DNA from: Amaranthus tricolor
Taxonomy: Eukaryota > Streptophyta > Magnoliopsida > Caryophyllales > Amaranthaceae
Reading direction: 5' to 3'
Length of the DNA stretch: 64,000 bases
Assembly: GCF_026212465.1 (NCBI RefSeq)
Contig: NC_080050.1
Span: forward strand, 30,613,070-30,677,069
Shown: positions 35,086-47,647 of the stretch, in pieces
Layout: each line of letters starts with the position of its first letter
Numbering within the stretch: the stretch's first letter is position 1
The notes under the pieces: model-generated
Seen by the model: the letters and a program-made list of their open reading frames with translations, nothing else
What the model was told of the DNA's origin: nothing
The model's database searches: none
Program-made: the position numbers and the translations under genes

Positions 35086-38000
35086 TCAGTTTCCATGGCA
35101 CGATTTCCTTGTTCCACACAAAGTAGACAACTGATGAACTGTTTCTGCTAGGTCAATAGAAGGGAAACTCGATGTGAAAAGAGAAGGCCTGAGCGGATTT
35201 TCCATGTAGATATTAACTGTCATTACAAACCATCTACCAGTACAAAGGCGAAAAGGCATTAAAGTGACGAATGGAACACTTTGGCAGGTCAGAGAGAGCC
35301 ATATTTGGTTTGTTAGTGAACCAAGCTTTTCCCTGTTAACCAAAGACAATACTCAACATGGAAAAACAAATAGCAGATAGCCTTGATTACATTCTGCCAG
35401 CACAAAAAGTAGCAGCTACAACTAAACCAAAAGGAGGGAATAATCTAACAAAATCATGTACATTCTGGTTTTGCTTGTATTTCACATATTCACTGCCTTG
35501 TTCAATCATATATCACTTAAAAACCCTACACATACGGATTTGACTCACGCCAAAGCAAGCTGAGTCTTCTTCCTTGACCTGATTCTTTGCACCACAGTCT
35601 GCACACGAGTTTGCTGCCGATACAATGTAAGTCCTGAGATAACAGTATTTTTACTAGTTTCATGTCTAACTTCATTAATAGTCAGAGTGGGGGAGACCTC
35701 TGGTAAAAAATCAATTCCTGCCAAATACTGAGCCCATTTATATGGACGCATATCCCGTTTTTCATCAAACTTCATTCCATCACCCAGGAGCAGTTTAGCA
35801 CACTGTACAATTATTTTTAAAAGAACAAAAATTAAAACATGTGCTAATTCACGTGATATTAATATACAACGAGAGAATGAAAGAAATACTAAAATAATAT
35901 GATCTGATGTTAACCAATGGGAAAAATAGATAAAACCATCATATGAATTCCTATATTTTTTTTCCCAATATTTGTGGACGATCAATGAAATTAATTTTAG
36001 TTCTGACAGATATATTGATAGGCAAATTTGAATGGAAAAACGCATTACTACAACGACCTCTTATGTTATTTTGTTTTGGTTCATGTACTTGACCCCATAA
36101 TTTGGGATTAAGGCTTTGACATTGTTGCTTTTGTGTAATGTACAACCACCTTTTATCTTATTTTAATTGCAACACCACCATCATGTAATATTTTCAATCC
36201 AATAGCTCTATAAGTGGGCCTCACTCTCAACTTTGATAACTTCAAAACCTCCTGATTTTTCGCATTATAACTACCACTTCTTGTTAGTATATATGTCAAG
36301 GAACCAACACAACCAAAAGCTTAAGTTGATGGTTGAGGCCCCATGATATGTTATATACTCTAATAGCTCACAACATTTGTTCAATAAATCTCTAACATAA
36401 AATTGTCAAAGTTCAAATGTTGCAAGCTTTAAAATATGAGTTCTAACATTGGCAAATTCATATTGATAATAATTGCATTGATAATTTAATTGTTCTTTAT
36501 GATTGAAGAAAAAGTAAACATCATCCAACAAAAGTGAATAGTTGTGGGAGAATATGATTATGTTTCCCATATTATGATACAAACATTTTCACAGAATACG
36601 AACCCATAAAAGAAATTACTACCTTTCTAGTTTATAATATCACAGAAAAGTACCTTACCAAAGTTACGTTATCTAGTAGTCTTTTGAAAAATAATCGTTA
36701 GAAAAGGTAACTTTTTGAATTTTGAGGTGAAAAAATTAATGATAGTTTCAAAAAGTTCTTTATAAAAGGCAGTTTTTAGAAAATTTCCCTACCGCGGGAA
36801 TTTTACAAGGAACATATTGATAAGAATCAATGTATATACTTAATCTTAATGCCACAGCCACACAGGACAACCCTCCTTTCCCAAGCACATTACTCTCACA
36901 AAAACAGCATAACAGTCAATCAAACAGTTATCAAGGTACAAGGAAAATGCTCATACCTGATGAGGCAACTCAAGGCCCGTGTCATCAGGAAATAAATTGC
37001 ACAAAATGTTATTTTCAGGCCCTTGATCAGAGCCCTCAATACCCACACATACAACATTCAGCTTAAACAAGTACTCGAACTTCAAAGTAACAAGTCTAGC
37101 AGGCTCTGAGTCAGAAACCTCATCATCATACACCTGGAGAATGATTTTAAGTGGATGAGCTTGATATAATCCATCTGCCTCAACATTGTCCTTGCCAGCT
37201 TTTTTTTGGGACTGTTTTCCAATCCACTGACCGTCATTTTCCTCATCCATTTCATCGTTATCAATCCGTGAAATCTCCTGTGTTGACGATATGCCTGTAA
37301 GCCAAAGTTTGTCAGTCCAGTCATCCAATTAAGCCATCACTTGTTTTAATGGTATCTAACATGTACCACTGCACTTAACCTTCTGTTAAGCAACAAATTT
37401 TAAAAAATAAGATGTACACTTATATACAGATAGTGCTTAGTAAAAAGAATAATACCAAGCAACGTACGACCCTTTTAAGACATGGTTAACCATTTACAAA
37501 ATGTTGTTCCTTGAGTGGCATTATCAACTCTTACACAGTTTCAATCTCACGTGTTTCCTAATATTAAGAAGTGTCTTTTGTGAAATATTATCCATCATTG
37601 CTTTTTATCATGTGTCATTTATCCTTTTAGGAAAAAAACTTGGACTACAAAATTAATCATTTATTTTATCATAAAAAAAAAGGAGGGCAAGAATTGCAGA
37701 TACCATTTTCTTTTCTGATTTGCTGCTGACTAAAGATCTGTGCATCTATCAAGCTTCCAATTACTTCCAACTCGATATTTTCTCCAAAGGCTTCCTTTTG
37801 AGCCATGAACTGAGAGTAAGTGATATACAATGGTGGAGGAAGCAACTCCGCTGCATGTATCTGCTTTTGTTTCTTTGTATGTAAAAGTCCTAGTTGGTTT
37901 TGTGCAGGCAAGGCTGCTTTCTTCAAAGCCTTGAGATGCGAAGGAAGACTAGACAAAAACGTCTTTCTGTTGGCGATGTTCTCCAGAAGACTTCTTTTTT

Positions 38001-41000
38001 TCTGCTCCAGCTTTTCAAGAAGCTTGCAAAGCTCTTTCCTCTGTTTAAAGCCATACGCCCATATCAGCAAGTCTCATTATCCATCATGAGCCAATTTTTG
38101 GTGAATCAATTGAGGAATCAACAGATCTCCATGAGGAAGGAATGGAAACAGAAGAAGAAGTGACAAAGACAACAACAATTTCAGAAACAGAAACAACAAC
38201 AGAGAGCAGAAGCACAGCAAACAGACAGCCCCTGAAAACCTCTGACCAGGCAACCTTGCAAGGACCGGCCAGAGCTAACCCTTGTATCTTGAAAGACATG
38301 GAGGAAAGAAATGGAATCTATAAACATGGACCTTTCTATCAAGACCCTAAGTGTCTCCTAACAATCACAGGAAGACACCAAGAAAGGGAGTTGAAGGTCA
38401 CCCAGCGCTGGTTTAGTCTGACAGCATTGTATAGTGTTAGGCTGTCTGTTTTATGTCTTTAAATGTGCACATGTTTGGCATGTGTTGTTTTTTTAGCCGT
38501 TATTTCTAGTTGTCTAAATTCCTAAGAGTCTTAAGGATATTTCTCCTCATTCATAAGTCTATAAATAGGAGTCTAAGCCTTGTAAAAATGAAGATTTCAG
38601 ATTTCAGTTTTCAGATTTAATAACATTGGATGCATTTTTCCTTTGTCTTCCTTGAGTGTGTATGAACATTCACCAATCTTGAGTAGTGCAAGATTATCAC
38701 CTTTGTATAACTGAGAGTAGTCCTTGGTTATAATAAGGGAATTGATTGCTTTGGAGGGTCAAAATCCAAGTCATTCAATTCAAGAACACACCACAGTGTG
38801 TTATGTTTTGTTTCAAGAACTCACTTTCGATGGTTGTTTTGGGGTTCTTTGGCTGTGTAATTGTGAGTGTTTGAAGACTTGCCTTAGGAACTGCATTGCA
38901 CTGAAGGATTCCACCCCGATTTCAGTCCACATCAGAAGAGTTACGTTATATTCAAATCTAACTTTCAAAGTGGAAGCTTCTTCCACTCATCTCATTTGGT
39001 GAAAAATGGTTAGTATATTACTATCAGGGGTTCATCAATAGAAATTTATAAAGAAAGTCATCTAGTTAAACAATAGCAATCAGATTAGTAACGCTTTCAG
39101 AGGGGGAGGGTAACAAAGAAATTTTTAAAAAGATCTTTACAAGGAAATGAATTTATATGTGAACATCAAACGCAGAGTAAAGAAGCAAGGATCAATCAAA
39201 AGATTAAAAAAGAAAAGAAAAGAGGAAAAGATGTCCTAGAACTTAAAATGCAGGTTACTAAGGAACAAAATTCATTTTAGATTTCCTAGAGTAGCAACTT
39301 AAACACCTCCTCAACCACAAATGTGTGCCATATACATTTTCTCATACACTTACTTTCTTCTCTTTCTCTTGATTCACCAAAGAATCTCATTTTTCTAATT
39401 CACATAATCCTTGTGCTAAGCTATTACTTTGATGTATTTTTGATCTTAAAATAAAGAAATCCAAGCTCTACTCAAAATAATACCCTCCAGCTGTAAAATA
39501 GAAAAGGAAATTAACTCCATTGTAGCAAGCAAACAAGCTCTACAGATGAATTTGGGGCATAAAGCATCCCCGCATTTCCTAAATCTAACAAGTTGTTTGC
39601 GGCACAAATGAAGAGATCAAAAGTGATATGAATCGAAAAACAGTTCTCAAAGACTAATATCTCTACTAGCCTTTATAATTTCTGGAATATGGATACATAA
39701 TATGATTTTACAATTCCAGGTGAATTTGGAAATAAACTAAATGTAGATTTTCATTTTTAGCTCGTTGATATTTTAATGATTTTCAAAGTGTTTAACCCGG
39801 AAACAAAGTTAATGGATGTATTTGCAAATTGGTGACAAGAGTTAGCTTCTTCTATTGAGGGGGTTGCATCACGGCACTTGGCTTCATGGAGGTTGTTCGT
39901 GTGAGACTGAGTTCCTCCTCATGTTGACTTTAATTCATAGATACGGAATTAAGGTTAGATAGCAATAAAAAAACACACACAAATAGTAAGCTAGTTGATT
40001 ATTTGTGTAGTATTTTTTTAGCTAAATTAATTTACTTGTATTCTTAGTTAGGAAATTTTGATTAGAGATTAGATGTTATGAGGTTGTTATAATCTTTGCC
40101 CTATATAAAGGGACCTTAAATTTTGTCAATTCTTAATGGAGAAATATAATGCTTCAATTTCGAATTATAATAGATGAGTAAAATAGCCCTTTGAAACATG
40201 GCACTTCTTATATTTTGCGTTGAAGGGTGAATTGAAAATATTGTCTACAAGGATAAGATCATGTATGTTTGACCCTCAAAACTTAGGTGGGAACCAACGT
40301 AGGATCCACTAAATGGCATTACAACAACAGTAATGTCAAAGCCTAAATCCCAAAGATTGAAGTCATCTATCATGACTTCATGAGGTGCACTTAATGGCAT
40401 TAGAGTAACTAATGACATTACAACAACAATGTGATGCTCAATGTTTGAAAGCATGAGGTTCACAAAGGGGAAAAATACTACGCATTGCCTTAAGGGCGCC
40501 TCGCCACAAGTGTGCTTCCTGGAAAAGCAAACTCATATAGGACACGTGACGTAATTTTTAGGGATTTTGCCTTTGGAATAAGGTGTACCTCTGATGCTTG
40601 TAATATGCTCTTTGGACTTCAACTTTTTGGAATGCACCTCACCTAGACTAAAAAATTTGATTTTTTCGGCGCTTTGCACAGGTACGCCCCCATTATGCTT
40701 TTTTGAAACTAAGGTGAGATAAGAATAGTGAAAAGAAGTGATTCCTTTGTATTTAATTGAGATGGATAGCTTCATAAGTGAGGTTGCGTTCGTACCAGAC
40801 CTCGAGTAGCATTCTTAAGAAATTAATTTATGTCAATTTTAATTGATAACTCTTGTGCCCTATTAGCTAGCTTAAAATCCTTTATCAATAAATAAATCCA
40901 AGAAATACAAACACAGTCTAGGCACCCCTCTCAAGTATCACATCAAAAACCTGAAGAGACGACTACCAAATCATGTAAACTTTGTAATAGCATCAAAAAA

Positions 41001-44000
41001 AACAAACAAGTACAAAAAACCTGGAAAAGCTCATAGTTAAGCCTCTTAAGCATCAAGTTGTGAGCATTATCAGTTGATATGGCAGATCCTTTGAACTCTT
41101 CGGGAGCTTGACTAAAAAAGTCAACTTCAGAAACAAGTTGAATATCAGGATAACTCGATTTGAATTCTTTGCATCCCTTTATAGCTTTAGAGTAGTGGCT
41201 CTTCTCATACATCAAACTATGAAGCTGCAAAGTTCTTGAGTCCAAAGGTGCTTTTGCACGTTCAGTCTCGGCTTTCACGCGATCTTCTTCCATCAAAATC
41301 TTACGGTTCGCCTAAAACAAAGAACTATTGTTATGAAACCTTACTGAAAAATAGTTAAAACTACATTAAAAAAATACTCCTCAAACATAATAAAGACTAG
41401 CGAGTCAATTTGCATATCAATTTGTCATGAACACCTTGATTTTGCAATTTTATACTATATAAAATAGATATTCCCTTGTTTGATTTCTTTTTGTGAGTAA
41501 ATGAGACCTTTAGTCTTCCTATTAAAGAATTCGTGTATTAAGTTGATAAATTAAGAGGTAGTTATGGGTAGTTGATTGGCCAAATATTGTGACTATAAAT
41601 TATTTACATTTATTAGTTGGCATCATCTTCCCCTATATAAAGGGTTCTTGTACTCATCCTTTTGAGTGACAACAATATAAAGAGCTATATTCAAACAAAA
41701 TATATTTTTCTCACTTTATCTCTTTCCTAGCATATTCTTATAGTTTCTTAGTACATCCCCCAATAATTCTCAACAATTGGTACCAAGAGCCATAAGTTCT
41801 AAACATCAACTTTGCATATATCCATGAAAGAACCCTAAACACATGGCTTCTTCATCTTTAGCATCTCAGACCTTCAATCAAAATGTAATCCACATTTTAA
41901 ACGGAGAGAATTATAATTTTTGAGTCAAAATGAAGACTAGTCTAAGAGCTAGAGATTTTTCGGAAGTAATCGAAGGTGGTCCTATGGCTGAAACCAAATT
42001 TTATCAGGTTGTTGGTGAAACACCATTAAAACAGATAACTCTATCAAAGGAGGAGATCATCAAAGATCATAGTGCTTTTCAGATCCTTAAAATGTCGTGA
42101 CGAGACGAATACCATTTTTCTAAGAATAATTTCTGTAAGTTTATCCAAAGAAGTATGAGATACTTTGCAGAAAGAGTTTGAAGGAAGTGGGAAGATCAAG
42201 ACCATCAGACTTCAAACTTGAGAAGAGATTTTAGAAATTTGAGTATGAAGTCTAGAGAAAACATCAATGAGTACTACACAAGAGTCACAGATGTAGTCAA
42301 TCAAACAAAGATATATAGAGATGAGAGTAAAAATAAAAATGATGTCAACAAAATCTAGAGTACCATGACAGAAGCATATGATAGCGCAGTCGATGCGGTC
42401 GAAAGCACAAAGAATTTATCAGCTTTAACGGTATTAGAGCTGGTAGGTAATTAGGTATGATGAAGGATTAGGAAGAAAAAGTAAACATAAGAACAAAGAT
42501 GAGTTTGGAAGAAGCATTTTGAACTAGTTACAAAAGCAAAAAGGAAAAAAAGATTGAGGTCAAAAACACTTATAAGTCCAATTATGCTAAAAAAAGGAAA
42601 TGCAGTTGAAAAGAAAGACAAGTTTTCTCCATGTGAAATTTGTAAGAGAACTATCACCTAGAGAGTGATTGTAGATGGAAGGCAAGCCAGTGGTTTGGCC
42701 ATGTGGAGAAGGATTGCAAAAGGAAGCATAATCAAGCACATGAACAAGCTAAAGTTTCAGAACAAGTAGGTCACTTGTGCAATGTACGTGAAAATGGCCA
42801 AGAATCAACTAATAAATGGTCAATTGACAGGGGGTGCAGTAACCACATGACTAAAGATTCATCCGATTTTACTCAACTCGATACTTCCATCAAAATTCCT
42901 ATCAGATTAGGTAATGGAGTTGTCGTCAGTTCCAGTGGCAAAGGCACAATTGCGATAGAAACTCGCAAACAAAACATATCAAGGCAGTCTTGTATGTATC
43001 AGATTTGGGTAAGAATAGATTAGTTTACCGCAATTGATGAGAAATGGGTACATTGTTCATTTTGAAAGTAATACTTGCAGTATTTTAGATCCACCTTGAA
43101 AAGAAACAACAAGTATTCACATGAATGACAAATGTTTCGTATTGCATTGGTCATATGCTGAGACCTCAATCTTAGCAAGTACAGCAGTAAGAAGAAAAAG
43201 AAGTAAAGAAGAAGAAGAGAAGACTGTATTACTGAAATAAGAAAAAAGAAATATTACAATAGCTCTGTTTTCGAGTACAGACACTCCTTTACCAAAATGG
43301 TACTTCATACAATTTCCAGTCTGTCTATACAATTATTTAAGGCTATATTTATACTACTAGATTGCAGCCAGCTTAGCATATAATGTAACAGATTCATTCC
43401 CCCCAAATTATTCTCCTACTAAATTCTGACATTTTCTGTTATGGCTTTCGTCTAGAGGTAGCTGGATTCCTTCTTCAGCAAAAACGGTTGCATTAGCCAA
43501 TTCCACCTCAGCTGCTTTGCCATTTCTGCCCTTGCTCCTTCTGTGGTATGTCAAAAATTAACCCTGAGGCACAGCATCATATGCATCCTGTTATGATCTT
43601 AAAGCCTAAGTAGATAAGCAAAAGTCTAGAGGAAAGAAGCATATCACATAATATATGCTAGGTTTCTAGAAGTAAATGAGATTGAAGATTCTAAGTCATA
43701 CCACATAGGAATAATTGAACTGACAAAGTATCGTGAAGCAGTTTAGTATCCAAAATGAAAAGTTGTCATGGAAAAGATATTTGGATGACTAAGCATGAGA
43801 CAGGAAAACTTTTGGAGAAGTCACCTCATAAAAAAGTCATTGGAGTTAAAGGGGAACTAAAGGATCTCTCAAGGCATGACACTATTTGAGTAGTCTAAAC
43901 TCCATTTAACTCAAAGGGATGGAAGATACACCAAATGAATGTCAAATTTACATTCCTCAATGAGCACCTAAAAGAAAAGATCTATGTTCAACAGCCTCAA

Positions 44001-45999
44001 GGATTTGAAGGAAAAGGGAATGGAGAAAAAGTATTAAAGTTGAAGAAAGCCTTATATGGTCTCAAATAGGCTCAAAGAGCTGGTAGAGCGGAAAAGATGA
44101 TTATTTCACTCGGCAAGAGTTTTTGAAAAGTTAAATGAACATATTCTACATGTGAAGACTCATACAATGGACAGCCTAGAAATTGATTTCAAAATTCAAG
44201 AAAAAATGAAGCAAAAATTTGAGATGACAAATCTTGAACTTATTAATTATTTTCTCGGAATTTAAGTTGATCAAAGTTCAAAGGGAATCTTCATTTTCCA
44301 AAAGAAATATTCAGAAGGTCTAGTGAATAAGTTTATTCTAGAAAATTGCAATCCTGTCACAACTCCACTTCAAGTAAATGAAAAGTTGTGCAAGGATGAT
44401 GAAAATGAGAAAGCATATCAAAGAATCTACAGTAGCATGATAGATAGCTTACTTTTACTGCAACAAGGCCAAATATTATTTTAAGATTGCAGCAAGTTAC
44501 TTATCAAGATTTATGCAAAGTCCTAGCCAACTTCACCTAGAAACAACAAAGAGACTCCTAAGATATGTGAAGGGAACATTAGTCTATAATATTCAGTTTC
44601 AGATCATGATAACTAGTCCAAGAGCAGTTGGTTTCATAGATAATGATTAGGTTCAGTTTTTTGGTGATATGAAGAACACCTCAAGTTACACTTTTACACT
44701 AGGAAGTGGAGTATTTTTCTGGTCATCTTAGAAGTAAGATAAAACAGCCAATCTACGGCGAAAGCAGCTATAAACCAAGCAATATAGATGAGAAAGATAA
44801 TGTTAAATATTGATGAAGGTCAAGGAGAAGCTACACTTAGCCATTATGATAGTGGTTTTGCAAAGTAATTTCTAAGAATCCTATCTTTCATCGCAAGACA
44901 AAGCATATTAAAGTCAGGTATCTCTATTAGAGAAGCTCAGAATAACAATAAAGTCAAGCAAATTGAGATTGATGTTTTCGGGCAGATGTTTTCGGATAAC
45001 TTATTTTCCCAATAATTCCCCAACACTTGAAGTGTTTAGAGCTTAAAAGCATCTCCCAAGTCTCCATTCCTTTTTTAATGAGTTTGTTTAGGGCAGATGT
45101 TTTCGGATAACTTATTTTATTAGGAGAAAAGTAAATTAATTTTCCCCATTTACCATTGTTTTTGGTAAAAAGAATTCCATGTAAATTAAATTTCTACCAA
45201 AACAAAAGTGTAAACCAATTTCCTTCCTACTTTGCTTCCAACAGCACTGAAAGTTCCCTTAAATACATGAGTTTCCAATCAACAATGTTCACTCTTCAAT
45301 TGTGTTTTCAACCTAAAAATGTTTTCCATCAAGCTTATTTTGCTTTCAACAGCACTGGAAGATCCCTTAAATACATAGGAGTTTCCCATCAACAATGTTC
45401 ACTCTTCAATTGTGATTTCAACCTAAAAATGTTTTCGGTCAAGCTTTAAAGAGCCTCTGTGTCTGGATTCAAACACAGATTTTCCACAAAATAAGCCACC
45501 CCTTCCGAGTAACTACTAAAGAGAGTACAAAACACAAAATTGTATAGTATTGAAATTACGGCTCAGCAAACCATCTAATTGTAACAATCATAGTAACGAC
45601 GAATATAAAAATCTGTAAAGCTACCTTACATCATCTCATCATAGTAAATAAACAATGGCAACAATAAATGGCCACTTAATGAGGTATGTATCACAATTCA
45701 TATTATAAGCATTAATTTTAGCAATAAAGAAATGACTCAAGTAACAAAACCATACTAATTGTAGAAACCCTAAAAATAAGGAGAAGAAGACATACCTGGC
45801 GGAGTGAAACGAAGTGAAGGAACATCTGAGTGACGAGTTCACGGATTTCAGGTGTAAGTTTATCATCCTTTTTCAGAGACAGCATCTTTGCTACTATCTC
45901 TTCTACACCATTTTTGGTGTTCTTCAGTATTTCATACGCAGATTTATCAACAATTACTTCCGTCATTGACGACGGGGCATCTTCCATCTTCGCGTCCAT
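35086..45999 (-). CDS. THO5: THO complex subunit 5 homologue with decayed 3' end
   Basis: THOC5 is part of the THO/TREX complex coupling transcription to mRNA export in the nucleus. Exons, in gene order: 45999-45796, 41311-41021, 38040-37704, 37294-36957, 35802-35549, 35332-35086. Residues 1-474 match the plant family closely: coiled-coil segments (VKAETERAKAP, LMYEKSHY, RKELCKLLEKLEQKKRSLLE), LLPPPLYITYSQFMAQKEAF, YQAHPLKIILQVYDDE, PYKWAQYLAGIDFLPEVSP and YRQQTRVQTVVQRIRSRKK. The last exon starts in frame with EKLGSL, like the conserved continuation, then jumps to NIYMENPLRPSLF, which in the family lies about 200 residues later, and stops at 556 aa. Plant THOC5 proteins have about 800. A second frame of the same exon reads NRAMETE at a donor-like site, matching the next conserved block. 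Internal deletion plus frameshift is the likely explanation, and function is doubtful. Intron 1 holds a copia relic and intron 2 an LTR. Confidence 0.87.
36294..36365 (-). repeat. Solo TRIM-A LTR in THOC5 intron 4
   Basis: 72 bp closely matching each LTR of the complete TRIM at 51771-52042: it starts TGTCAAGGAACCAACACAAC and has the AAGCTTAAG core. It lies between exons 4 and 5 of the THOC5 homologue, without internal region or partner LTR. No target-site duplication was evident, so it may be a recombination product or a truncated copy. Confidence 0.8.
38082..38935 (+). mobile_element. LTR retrotransposon fragment in THOC5 intron 2
   Basis: An open plus-strand frame (about 38082-38462) encodes an acidic, Thr/Glu-rich tail (FGESIEESTDLHEEG, ETEEEVTKTTT). 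An LTR-like segment (about 38433-38935) follows, beginning TGTTAGG, ending CACATCA and carrying CTATAAATAGGAG as TATA box. The order of coding tail then LTR suggests the 3' end of an element. Superfamily is not determined and the ends are approximate. It starts within about 40 bp of the acceptor of THOC5 exon 3. Confidence 0.45.
41492..45010 (+). mobile_element. Degenerate Ty1/copia retrotransposon in THOC5 intron 1
   Basis: A putative 5' LTR (about 41492-41775, with CTATATAAAGGG TATA box) ends CAACA and is followed by a degraded primer site (TTGGTACCAAGAGC). Gag starts at ATG 41843 (MASSSLASQTFNQN, LNGENYNF). It runs with several stops to a zinc-knuckle remnant (FGHVEKDCKRKH, near 42700) and a protease region (WSIDRGCSNHM, near 42820, with Arg where the catalytic Asp-Ser-Gly Ser is expected). 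Reverse transcriptase survives near 43920 (NVKFTFLNEHLKEKIYVQQP, then KKALYGLK and a stop) and RNase H near 44500 (LHLETTKRLLRYVKGTLVYN). Integrase is largely gone, replaced by a nested insertion. There are many stops and frameshifts, so the element is dead. No clear 3' LTR was seen. Confidence 0.85.
43133..43391 (-). mobile_element. LTR of a second retrotransposon nested in the copia relic
   Basis: On the minus strand this starts TGTTACATTATATGC, contains AGTATAAATATAGCC as TATA box and ends near GAAACA. It is immediately preceded on that strand by a polypurine tract (TTTGGGGGGAATGAATC, 43392-43408). About 190 bp of further foreign DNA runs to about 43590 before copia pol sequence resumes. 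This fits the 3' end of an unrelated LTR element inserted in reverse. Confidence 0.5.
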
Positions 46000-47647
46000 G
46001 GCTGATCACAAGTCTCGACCTTGCTCCAAGAGTTCTGGTCAGTTTTAATTGCAAATAGCCGAGGTCTCATAGATAGGTCATTGCCGATGGGCAAGGATGG
46101 TTATTTTGGGTAGTACTTCGGACTTCGGATTTTGGTCGGATATGCTAAACTTATTGGTTTTGGTCAATTATTTGACCTTCATGGACTTCATTGTGAGTTG
46201 GATTAGATGTGGCTTACTCTTTTTTTTATTATGAAGTTTTATTTTATTTTATTTGTTGTTTTCATAAAAAATATTTAATTTATATTAAAAATTTAGGATA
46301 AAAATAATTTTATTTATTTTTATTTTAATATTTTAATAATATTTATAGTTTTTATATATTTTTTATTAATTTTATTTTAATATTTTTGTATTCCTTGTCA
46401 TACTCACGTATTTCCTATTAACTTTATAAAAATATTTTTTAATTAGTTGTGATTCCTATATTTTATTCACTAATAATATTTTATTTTTCTTAATTACTAT
46501 CAACATTGATTGTAAATTTTTTTAAGAACCGGAGGAATTATATTAAATCAATCTCATTTATGAGTGGGATTTAGATTGTATAAGATAGGGTGAATAATTA
46601 TTGAAGTTAATACTTTTATGATTTTGGTCCAAGTCGGTAATACTTTTACAGCAAATCAATTTGATTATGCTTTGTTTAGAATCAATTTTGGTATTGATTT
46701 GACTTATGTTAGGTTATGGTTGACTTCTAATTGGGTCATATTAAGTACAATTAATTTCAATTGAACAATGTTTAAATGTTAATATAAATGTTAATATGTT
46801 TTTGTAACACATATATGTACTCATGTCAAGTAAATTCATTAAATTTACACATATATCAAATTAAAAATCTTATGGCTCGTTTCATACGATACTAAATTAT
46901 GGGAATGATAATGAAAAGTTAGTGTAATTTTTAAAAGAATAACTCTTGACAAATTAAATGACCTTACTTATTTTCCTTTAACAACCTCATTTTCTTCACA
47001 AAATTCATTCCAATAAATTACCATTTAAACATGTGGTATTAAATGGTAATGAAAAATAATAAACAATTTTTTTTTTATGATCAAACTTTCGTTATCATAA
47101 AATAACATAATATATATCATGAAAATTTACATTACAAATTTACTCTAAGATCCCACAATCTCGATTATGGATCTATATTGCTTAAAGACTCTACGATACT
47201 AAACTACATATAGCATCAACAAGTTAAGCACGTGAAATCGAAAATCATAGATTGATTTAATGATTGAAATTTCTTTTGTTTCATCTCTGTGATACGATTT
47301 GATTCTCACTAGATTAAAAAGATAGATTTCCCCCTTACATGTGAGTAATTATCGTCTTTCAGAAATTTATTTAAAAATGTGAAACAAGATTTTTTTTTTT
47401 TTATACATTTTCCACAAAATTCTTAAAAAAAGATGATGGAATATTCATCTTCAGAGGCCAGGAGAGGTAAGGACACTAAAAAAATTAAAGAAAGCCAGAG
47501 CAGTCTGCTGTCTGCATGTATAACTCTTCCACAAGTTAATAGTACAATATTCCTGTTAATGAATAATAATATAAGACACATTTGCATGTATAATATCTAC
47601 CCAGCATTCCAAACTTGAATCGAGCTTGCTGATGCCGATGGAAGCTC
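46000..47647. other. Intergenic: THOC5 5' region and transporter 3' region
   Basis: Very AT-rich. The first few hundred bases upstream of 45999 presumably hold the THOC5 promoter. A segment at about 46870-47070 resembles one end of the hAT-like MITE family (ATGGCTCGTTTCATACGATA) but its partner end is not clear. No gene was recognised. Confidence 0.45.

Noticed and set aside
38142..38462. Plus-strand open frame of 106 codons as an independent gene
   Set aside because: It continues upstream without a start, lies in an intron and is followed directly by an LTR-like segment. It is treated as part of a retroelement.
40490..40800. Segment with GGGCGCCTCGCC and related motifs in THOC5 intron 2
   Set aside because: It resembles common plant repeat ends but I found no inverted partner or duplication, so it was not called.
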